DNA of 64,000 nt from Absidia repens (Eukaryota > Mucoromycota > Mucoromycetes > Mucorales > Cunninghamellaceae). This document shows positions 56,420-64,000 of this stretch, piece by piece. The notes under the pieces are model-generated. The model was given only the letters and a program-made list of their open reading frames with translations, did no database searches and was not told the DNA's origin. The stretch lies in contig MCGE01000003.1 of the NCBI GenBank assembly GCA_002105175.1, forward strand, positions 2,181,001-2,245,000. Direction: 5' to 3'. Every line of letters starts with the position of its first letter. Position 1 is the first letter of the stretch. The translations under genes and the position numbers were made by a program.

Positions 56420-58579
56420 ATGTTGAAATCACTTCAAACTTCTTTACGATCCACTTTGAAACAGCAATGCCTTAACAAGTCTGTTTATAGAGTAAGTATA
56501 TACCTCCTTTAATAATATTGAGTGATAAATGTTGATCTTTTTCTTCTTCTAGATGTCTAGCACAGTGGCATGTCAAGCACAACGAAGCCAACCTGAGGTA
56601 CAGTGTCCTTATTTCATTTTTTCTAAAAAAAAAATTTGTCTAGTGCTTATGTATAAACAAATCTTGTATATTCACTCTTTTTTTTTATTATGTATTTATA
56701 TAGGAACCAGCGCTTTTTCATGAAGTAGGCAGTGCTCGGTACCTCACATTGAATCGACCTCGTGTATTGAACGCTATGAACATAGATATGGTCGAATCAT
56801 TCTTCCCTATGCTTCAGGTACGACGAAAGAATGGATCAAATACGATGTATATATATGACTCTACAAGACAACTGATTTTCATTTTACTTTTTACTTTTTT
56901 TTCCTTGGTAGGCGTGGGAAAAGTCGGAGGCGGCCAAAATGATTTTCCTAAAAGGCAATGGCCGAGCTTTGTGCTCTGGTGGGGATGTCAAAGGTAAAAG
57001 ACAAAAAGCAAACAAATAGATGTGTATGATCAATCAACTGGTTAACGGGACTAACCTTCTTCCTTTTTTTATTTTTGTTTATGTGCTTAATTTGGAAAAA
57101 GCCTTCTTGGAATTACTCAAACGAAAGGATCCCAAAATTCATTATATCTTGGACCTGGATTACAAAATGTTTCATTATATTGCCACAATGAAAACTCCAT
57201 ATATTGCATTGATGGATGGAATCACAAGTAAGCTGACCAATCGTCCCCTTCGCAAAAAAACATTACTCTTTTTTATTTTTTATCACTAAACTTTTGCTTT
57301 TGCGAAACGATTTTAGTGGGAGCAGGCGCAGGTTTATCTGTGAACTCGGCCTTCCGAATTGCCACTGAAAATACTGTGTTTGCAATGCCAGAAACAACGA
57401 TTGGCTTATTCCCCGATGTTGGTGCCTCCTTCTTTTTATCGAGGTTGGATGGGCGAATTGGTACTTATTTGGGAATGACAGGTCACACCATCAAATCTCA
57501 CGATGTTCTGTAAGTCCCGATCAATCCAGCCGAAAAAAAAAGAAAGATAAACCTGGGAATTGGGTCTTGATCCTTTTTTTTTGTACAACACTTTTTAGGC
57601 AATCCGGCATCGCCACTCACTTTGTGCCATCAGCTCATCTTCCAGCACTTCAATCACGATTGATTTCTTTGGATACGTCTGATCACGACACAATCAACGA
57701 TACTATCAATGAATTTTCTTCTGAACATGTGACTCGACAAGATTCCAAAGATCAACATTTTACATTACGTGGTGACATCCGACAAACGATTGACAAGTAA
57801 GAATGGGCAGGGAGAATGATAGAGGGACGGCGGAGGATAATTAACTTGGAAACTTACGACTTTATTTCACTAGGTGCTTCCAATACAATACAGCCGAGGA
57901 GATTGTCGACGCATTGAAAAGGGATGGATCTGATTTTGCTAAAGCAGCCCGCGACACTATTCTGAAGCGACCTCCAACATCTGTCAAGGTGACACTTCAA
58001 CATATTCGATTAGGTATCAACATGGGAATTATGGATTGCTTCAAAATGGAATATGCACTTTGGCAAAAATTCGCAGTAAGTCTATGTTCACAACCCCTCC
58101 CCCCATTCCCCTCTCTCCATTTTCCTTCAGACACAGTCGCTTAATTTTTATTATTATTATTATTATTATTATGGGTCTAGGTACGTCATGACTTTAGCGA
58201 AGGTGTGATCTCTCAGCTAGTGACCAAACAACCTCCTCAATGGCAACCAGCAAGCTTATCTGACGTGAATGACGATGACATGCGACATACCTTCTTTGAT
58301 ACGCCGGCCCCACATGATATTGAGTTATTGAATGACGACACATACTTCACTTCCCCTTATCGACGCTACGCACTTCCCTCTGAAACCGACATCCTCAACA
58401 CATTGACGGAAAACCCAACCTGGCAACAACAGGACTTGACTCGCCACTATATGGAGCTTTCACATGGCAAATTCGGTATCGCCGAAAAAGTAGCCGATAT
58501 ATGGGAACGAAACAAGTTGGCTACCAATGCCCCCAAGGCCGCCTCTGCCACTGCTACCGCTACTGCTACTGCTACATAG
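56420..58579 (+). CDS. EHD3: Mitochondrial 3-hydroxyisobutyryl-CoA hydrolase family protein (HIBCH / Ehd3-mS47-like)
   Basis: Crotonase-fold protein; HIBCH hydrolyses 3-hydroxyisobutyryl-CoA in valine breakdown, and the fungal orthologue (Ehd3) is also built into the mitoribosome as mS47. The N-terminus is an Arg/Ser/Gln-rich presequence (MLKSLQTSLRSTLKQQCLNK). Crotonase landmarks are LTLNRPRVLNAMN, the oxyanion-hole motif GNGRALCSGGDVK, GITMGAGAGLSVN, and FAMPETTIGLFPDVGASFFL with the HIBCH-type Glu and Asp. The C-terminal region HDFSEGVISQLVTKQPPQW is typical. A final extension of about 90 residues (RRYALPSETDILNTL ... FGIAEKVADIWERN) continues past the catalytic domain and ends in an Ala-Thr repeat. 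Roughly nine or ten exons, about 510-520 aa. AATAAAACC at about 58670. Confidence 0.9.
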
Positions 58580-59229
58580 AAATTTAGGAATTTTTGGCCA
58601 GGCCTAATTAGCTATAGACTATTGTATTTTGATGCTAGTGATTGATTCTTTCATTTATATAGATATTACCAAATAAAACCAATTGTATTCCTTTATATAT
58701 TCATGTCTTCTCTGTCTTCTGTGTGTTGTATATATGTAGGTGTATATGTATGTGTGGGCGTGTGCGTGCATGTATGTGTACATGTAAAGTATATGTGTGT
58801 GTATGTAAAGTGTATGTATGTATATGTAAAGTGGATGTATGTATATGTGTCTGTTAATGCTAAACGCTTCAGCGATCTGTTTGAGCTTTGGACAAGCAAA
58901 CATATGTACTGGTTACCAAAGGCGTTTTACTTTTATATTTCTGAAGTGTGGGTTTATATGACTTGACGACATTTTCACATTTTTTGAAGGCGTTGGACAG
59001 CCTCTTGGGGGGGATGTGTCCACCTAACTGTCTTTTTTTTTTTTTTTTTTTTTTTACGGGGGAAGAGAGGAAATATATTACCATACACAAAGAAAATAGT
59101 GAACAACAGGATAGATATATCATGTCCAGTCTCGTGTGGGTTATAATATTTATTGGAAATGTTACGCTAGCAGCCCAGCCTTGGTTGATTAATGTGAACG
59201 GAAAATTGGATGTAGAGCGGGAAGGTTTT
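58580..59229. other. HIBCH 3' flank, TG/TA-rich
   Basis: A 58725-58855 block of degenerate GTATGTGTATGT repeats and a T(20) run at about 59035-59055. The overlapping short frames on both strands come from these repeats. No gene. Confidence 0.45.
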
Positions 59230-60155
59230 TTTTAATATCAAGTGAATCTGGAGTAGAAACCAATCGCTAGAGGATCTCAGTAGGGGAAAGTAGTCATAAT
59301 GAAAGGGTTAGAAAACAGGAAGAAAAAAAGAATGCTCTATTGAAGTGGGCTACATAGAGGGCACGTCGAAAGTTCCTTAATACTGCTGATGGGGCAAAAA
59401 TAGTGCTATCTTTGATATGCTCAAGTGGGGAAGTAGTCATAGTGAGTGTGTTGGAAAAAAGGTGTTTGATGGAATACTAACGACACAGTAAGAATGGTGA
59501 CATTGTTCACTATCTACTGTGTCAAACGATAGTTAATTAATAAAAAGACGCATTTTATTGAAGCAGAATAGTATATACTAAACTAACGGACGATGCTAAC
59601 AAGGGATCTATTTTATATAGTGAACAAGACATGAGGGAGACTACTGGAGGATATAAAAGGATACTAATGCTAATCTAAAGGGAAGAATGTGAAAAGAAGA
59701 GCGATCGCGTAACCATGAGAGAGAGTAAAAAGGGATCTATTGTGCACGACATGTTAGAGATCTTCTGTTACATTATGTACAAGGAATCTCTTGTAATAAG
59801 CATGAAAGAGACTAATGGGACATTTTTTATTTGAAGCAGGTAAGAAGAGGCTTATTTTATTCATATAAATTAAAAGCTAAGGACAAACTAAAACCAAGAC
59901 TAAACTAAGCTAATGGAGGCTCCAAAGAGACAACTAATCGGTGGCCCAAAATCCTGAATCCAAAATGAAAGGGTTTCCCCATGGATCTTCTAATCTCTGA
60001 GCTGAAACCCCTTCTAAACTAGTCCTGATACTAATCTAAGTCTATCATAACACCATAGGTGTCACAATGGTGAAGAATGAAAGAATGGAAAAAGAAAGAA
60101 AGAGCGAAGAAAAAAATGGGAGTAAATAAATCTTCACGTGGGCGGGATTTCAAAT
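59230..60155 (-). repeat. R1 repeat, copy F (near full length)
   Basis: On the minus strand it begins ATTTGAAATCCCGCCCACGTG at about 60155, then a C/T tract, TTAGATTAGTATCAGGACTA, GTTTAGAAGGGGTTTCAGCT, CAGAGATTAGAAGATCCATG, GGGAAACCCTTTCATTTTGG, TTAGCTTAGTTTAGTC and AATAAAATAAG. Left of the core, AAAGGGATCTATT words and TTTTATTGAAGCA repeat at 59560, 59610 and 59735; the same order is found in the 21.4-kb copy. Confidence 0.75.
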
Positions 60156-60942
60156 GGTGCTAGTGGTGCTTCTCTGGTCACCTCTATGTCGTCTCGCTCC
60201 TCCCCTTGCAGTAGAATAGTTTTTCATTCATCGTAGAATAGCATACCCTCTCACATATTATGTTTATTTTACAATAAATGTATATAGATATATATAGCAA
60301 TTTATTGAAGCAAATATGGCCAAACACTATTCAAAAGAAGGTACAAAGGGAGGGTTCTTGCAATAGGAGTATGATACTAAGATATATATATATATATATA
60401 TTTGAAGAAAAAGAGGCATGCTGTATTTCGTTTGGATGTAAATAACATGATACGTGTTTATTAAAGTGCGTCAACTAAGTATGTGTAATAACTTTGCTTA
60501 ACAAACAACCCACGTCTATTACTGTACCCAATCGGAACAGAAATGCAACCGAGCCGGCTCGTGTCCAAACAAAACGTATGCCAAAGCTTATTTTTTAAAC
60601 TTTAAAAAAAAAAAAAGAGAAAGATAAGGAATTGACCGGAATTTCGGAGGATAAGAAGGGGGGGGCAAAGGTACAGTATGTATAGTAAGTACTGTTGCAT
60701 ATCGCCACTTTGGATTACTCATAATCCATTACTGTACATATGGTTTGATATGGAAAATTATTTTGTTTTTGTTTTTATTTGAATTGTTTATCATTGTAAA
60801 AAAGTCATATTTCAGATTTAATATGAAAAGCGGGTCATATAAAAATAAAAATAAAAAAGAGGGGGGCATAAGGTCGGGTATATAGTATATTTAAAAAAGA
60901 ATGTATGGGTGTGTGATTGCAGGTGGAGGGGTTGGTTTTTTT
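60156..60942. other. RhoGEF 3' flank, no gene
   Basis: AT-rich, with (TA)n at about 60383-60401, a G9 run at about 60659 and a TACAGTATG/GTACTG cluster at about 60670-60695. Nothing else was recognised. Confidence 0.4.
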
Positions 60943-63550
60943 TTATATATTAATCGTCTTTCGCCTGTGCATTTTTTGGGTATCATTCATTGCTCTGGCC
61001 AGACCAATCATAGAATTCACGACTTTGACTAAATAATGATAATCAGCATCGGTTGTTGGGGTATGTCGCAAAAGATCTAAGGAGAATCGAAGGAAGACAA
61101 GTAAATAAGACGATCATTCATGCAGCGGAAATTTAAATTACCTTTGAGTAATAAACAATAACGAGGAACCCTTTGGATCGGTGCAATCAGATAATCCGCC
61201 ATCCCCATCCTATTGGTTTCTTTTCTTGTCAGACTCTCCTATTCAAATAAAAAAAAACAGTTTTAGAAATAATCTGTAACATGCAGAGAGAGACAGGCCG
61301 CGTCAACAAACAAAAACTTTTTTTTTTTTTTTTTACCTGTTCGATTTTTAGTAACAGCGCATTATTACAAGCCCTTTTGATTGTTTTGGTATTGACTTCA
61401 TAGTGCACAGCATATTTCAAAAAGACAGCCCAATCACCATGTAATTGTAACCATTGATAACCAATAGAAGAAGCCGCGCTGGCAAGGTGGACGGTTGTTG
61501 TTGATGGATGATGTGCTTCTTCTTGTCGTTCCAAAGTAAACCCGGCTAATATTTTTTCACTGAGTTCAATCAATGTTGACAGGTGATTAAACAAAATAGG
61601 AATATCATTAAACTTGACCAATGGATCTTTGACTCGGGAAGCGGCCAACATGGGGATCATGTATCGCTAAATATAAAATGAAATCAATCCATCACATTTT
61701 TTTAATCGCCGCCTGTCCCTGAAAAAAAAAATTCTTTTCTCTTACCTTTTTGACCAATAAAAGTAGCTCATGATATGATTTTTCTGTCGAGTAAATTTCA
61801 TTGATAATGAATTTTCTGTAAGCCAGCCATTTCAATTCCGTTTTAGCATCGAGCTATATTAAAAAAAAAAAAAAAAAAAAATCGGGGTCACCGTGTTAGA
61901 CAAGGGAACAAAGAAAAAAAAAAAAAAAAATTAAAAAATTAAAAAAAAATTCGATGTGATTACCTTTTTTGTCATCCGTGGTGGGATATTCCATTGTACT
62001 TGTTGTTGACGATGAGCAGAAAGAGAATTGTTTTGTTGATTTTTTTCTTCTTGATCAAGTTGTGTTACCGTTGTGCGCCAAGCCATCATGGCCTTTTCTT
62101 CTTTTTGTTGATGATCCTTCATCCCAAGCACGGATCTCGCGCGCGAAGGAAGCAATAGCGGGCTTTCAAACGATGTCAATCTTTTTCGACCTGTTTTGCC
62201 GCTGTTGCCACCACCACCATTTGGGGAGGAGGAGTTACCATAAACGACACTGTTTCCGTCATTGTTGTGGTTGGTGCTTAATTGAAGAGAACAGGTTGAA
62301 GATGGTAAAGATGTCGAGCCACTACCATTCATGGGTGAATGATGATGATAAGAGGTGGGTGAGGATGGTTCACTTTGATATTTTTGCCCCATGGATAGTA
62401 ATAAAAAAGGTTGCTGTTGTTGTTGTTGTTGCTGTTGCTGTTGCTGCATCTGTTGCTGACGATGTTGGCAAGTTTGTTTATGTTTATGTTTATGTCGTGC
62501 TGGTTGAAATAAGCTACTGCATGAACGGACAGGTACGGACATTCGGTGCATTGCTGGACATGCGTGTTTCTTTTCAGTAGCAGCATCAGCCAACGCATGT
62601 TGATTTTTTTTGTTGGTATTGGAATTATTGGTGGTGGAGGTGGTAGTGGTGGTGATTCTGGTGGGAGAAAAAAAGAGATCATCTTTTTCTTCCAATGCAA
62701 GGCTATTTTTTGATGAATGGTGGCCGTTATCTTGGTGTGGTCGATCGTCCAATAAAAAATCAAGGGCTGTCAATTGCTCAACATTAGACTGGTGGCGGTG
62801 CAGGGTTTTTACATACTCCGATTTTGATGAAGTATTACATGATGATAAGGTGGTAGTCGTAGAACAACAAGATGAAGATGAAGATGACGATAATGATGTG
62901 TTGGATAAATTGTGATTTTTGGTTGTAGTAGTAATAGCAGTAGGTGTGATGGCGACGCTTTCCTTACTAGAGGAAAAAATTACGGGTGAATCAATAAAGG
63001 TGCTGTGTGGTCGAGGCTTATAAAAAGTAGATGAGGATGAGGATGAGGTGGAAGCTGTGGAAGATGATGATTGATAAGATGCTCTTGTTACTGTTGGTTT
63101 TTGTGTGCAATAAACAAATTGTGATAAAGGACGTCGTCGAACTTGAGTCGTCCTGGAAGGAAGATGATCTGAAGCTGTGCTAGTGTTTGGACGCGCTGAA
63201 GATGGAATTTTTGCAAAAACAATCCCTGATGATTTGCGTTGCCTGACAGGTGGTTTTTGCTGAACCGCAGGTCGATTATTTTGTATAACAGGCATACCAA
63301 TTTCTGAAGAGGAGGGTTGATCCTTGTTTCGAGACAAAGAGTTTAAGCAATTTCGACCAAAAGACTGAAGTCTGCTGATAGTCACGGAGGGAATAGGTGA
63401 AATAGGTGGTAAAGACGAATGAACTGGCGGACTTTTTGGACGGGATTTATGTTTAATTTTACGAGATAAAATAGATTCAGTGACAGATGATTTTAAACAA
63501 AATCCTGAAGAAACAGGTGGGTGTGTTGTGGTGGCGGTGGGAAGTGACAT
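60943..63550 (-). CDS. Rho guanine-nucleotide exchange factor (DH domain)
   Basis: Predicted GEF for Rho/Cdc42-type GTPases, about 750 aa. Exon 1 (61964-63550) encodes 529 residues of Ser/Thr/Pro/Asn-rich disordered sequence with a Gln tract (about 62410-62450), Arg/Lys-Pro patches and no folded domain. The next exons form a DH domain: CR1 AYRKFIINEIYSTEKSYHEL; then IPILFNHLSTLIELSEKIL, WLQLHGDWAVFLKYAVHY, RACNNALLLKIEQ; CR3 MADYLIAPIQRVPRYCLLLK and DLLRHTPTTDADYHYL. CR3 QRVPRYxLLLK is intact. The protein stops about 20 residues after the last DH helix (KMHRRKTINI), so the usual PH domain is absent. Chosen start MSLPTATTTH is the first ATG of the frame. Confidence 0.88.
62410..62450 (-). repeat. 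PolyGln-coding tract in the RhoGEF
   Basis: A run of Gln codons (mixed CAA/CAG, read antisense as TTG/CTG) within the disordered N-terminal region. Confidence 0.85.
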
Positions 63551-64000
63551 GTATGGATGATATAAATGATAAAGAAAGTGAAAGATAAAGAAAGTAAAGA
63601 AGAAAGAAAAAAAGGGGAGGATGAAATCGTTTTATGAAGAAATAAAATATTTTGTTTTGGTACTACCATAGAGAAGGGGCAGGAGGCAAATATCGATGAT
63701 TGATATCCTAATCCATCATAGTACCGTTCCTTCTTGCTGTTTTTGTCTCTTTCTTTTTAGTACGCGATCCGAAACTTTTTTGTTCTTTTTTTTTAAGCCT
63801 TTTGTTAGAACACATTTCGTCATTTTTTTTTAAACTGATACTTGATATTTTTCTTATTTCTTTATCAATTATCATTCACGCTGATCCCTCAAATATGAGA
63901 TACAGGTTACCATAGAAAAAAAACGCCCATGAGTTTAAAGCCCGAAAGTGTCTGGACAGTAAAAACAAAAATGATGGACGGATGTTCAAACCTTCTCTTC
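63551..64000. promoter_or_regulatory. Upstream region of the RhoGEF gene
   Basis: Purine-rich on plus next to the ATG (GAAAG/AAAGAA repeats, i.e. CT-rich in sense), then mixed AT-rich DNA to the window end. No second gene was recognised. Confidence 0.35.

Noticed and set aside
58655..58966. Overlapping His/Thr/Tyr- and Val/Tyr-rich frames on both strands
   Set aside because: Product of degenerate GTATGT/ACATAC repeats downstream of HIBCH.

Overview
This is a nuclear contig of an early-diverging, filamentous-type fungus. It is most likely a member of Mucoromycota (Mucorales-like), inferred from many short GT-AG introns (about 50-110 bp), poly-T and CT-rich introns and intergenic spacers, AT-rich intergenic DNA, and the fungal character of the gene set (ERG25, PHO8, RXT2, a CreA/Mig1-like factor, UBA1 and others). 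I cannot name the species from sequence alone. No bacterial operons, CRISPR arrays, rRNA genes or confident tRNA genes were seen.

Layout. At 0-3.7 kb the 5' two thirds of ERG25 (minus) diverges from a TALE homeobox gene (plus). At 3.7-14.5 kb the window is gene-poor: it holds copies of a dispersed non-coding repeat (called R1 here), one gene for a signal-peptide/single-TM protein, and a decayed gene-like locus. At 14.6-20.7 kb lie the PKA catalytic subunit (minus), an RNF121-type RING membrane protein (minus) and, head-to-head with it, RXT2 of the Rpd3L histone deacetylase complex (plus). At 20.7-23.4 kb there is repeat DNA. At 23.5-40.0 kb comes a dense housekeeping block: SRP68 (-), CreA/Mig1-like zinc finger (-), RAB7/YPT7 (+), vacuolar alkaline phosphatase PHO8 (-), a four-TM MARVEL-like protein (+), DOT1 (-) and TRM7 (+). 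At 40.0-43.3 kb is a transposon-rich island with a well-preserved Tc1/mariner-type MITE (276 bp, 97-bp terminal inverted repeats, TA target) and a roughly 1-kb R1 copy. At 43.3-53.9 kb lie SWI3/SMARCC (-), a short unassigned ORF (-), E1 enzyme UBA1 (+) and eIF2-beta (+). At 53.9-60.9 kb are further R1 copies around a mitochondrial HIBCH/mS47-like gene (+). At 60.9-63.6 kb is a DH-domain RhoGEF with a long disordered N-terminus (-).

How the genes relate. This is ordinary eukaryotic gene order rather than a pathway cluster. Three head-to-head pairs share 270-340 bp putative bidirectional promoters (RNF121/RXT2, PHO8/MARVEL, DOT1/TRM7). Three genes are chromatin regulators (RXT2, DOT1, SWI3) and two act at the vacuole (YPT7, PHO8, convergent neighbours), but nothing in the sequence shows co-regulation.

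Most noteworthy. The clearest novelty candidates are (i) the R1 family: about 0.9-1.3 kb, no ORF, both orientations, with a CACGTG-plus-pyrimidine-tract 5' end, a conserved hairpin-forming core and an AATAAA signal; and (ii) the Tc1-type MITE, together with scattered TAC(A/T)GTA palindromes that look like Tc1/mariner excision footprints.
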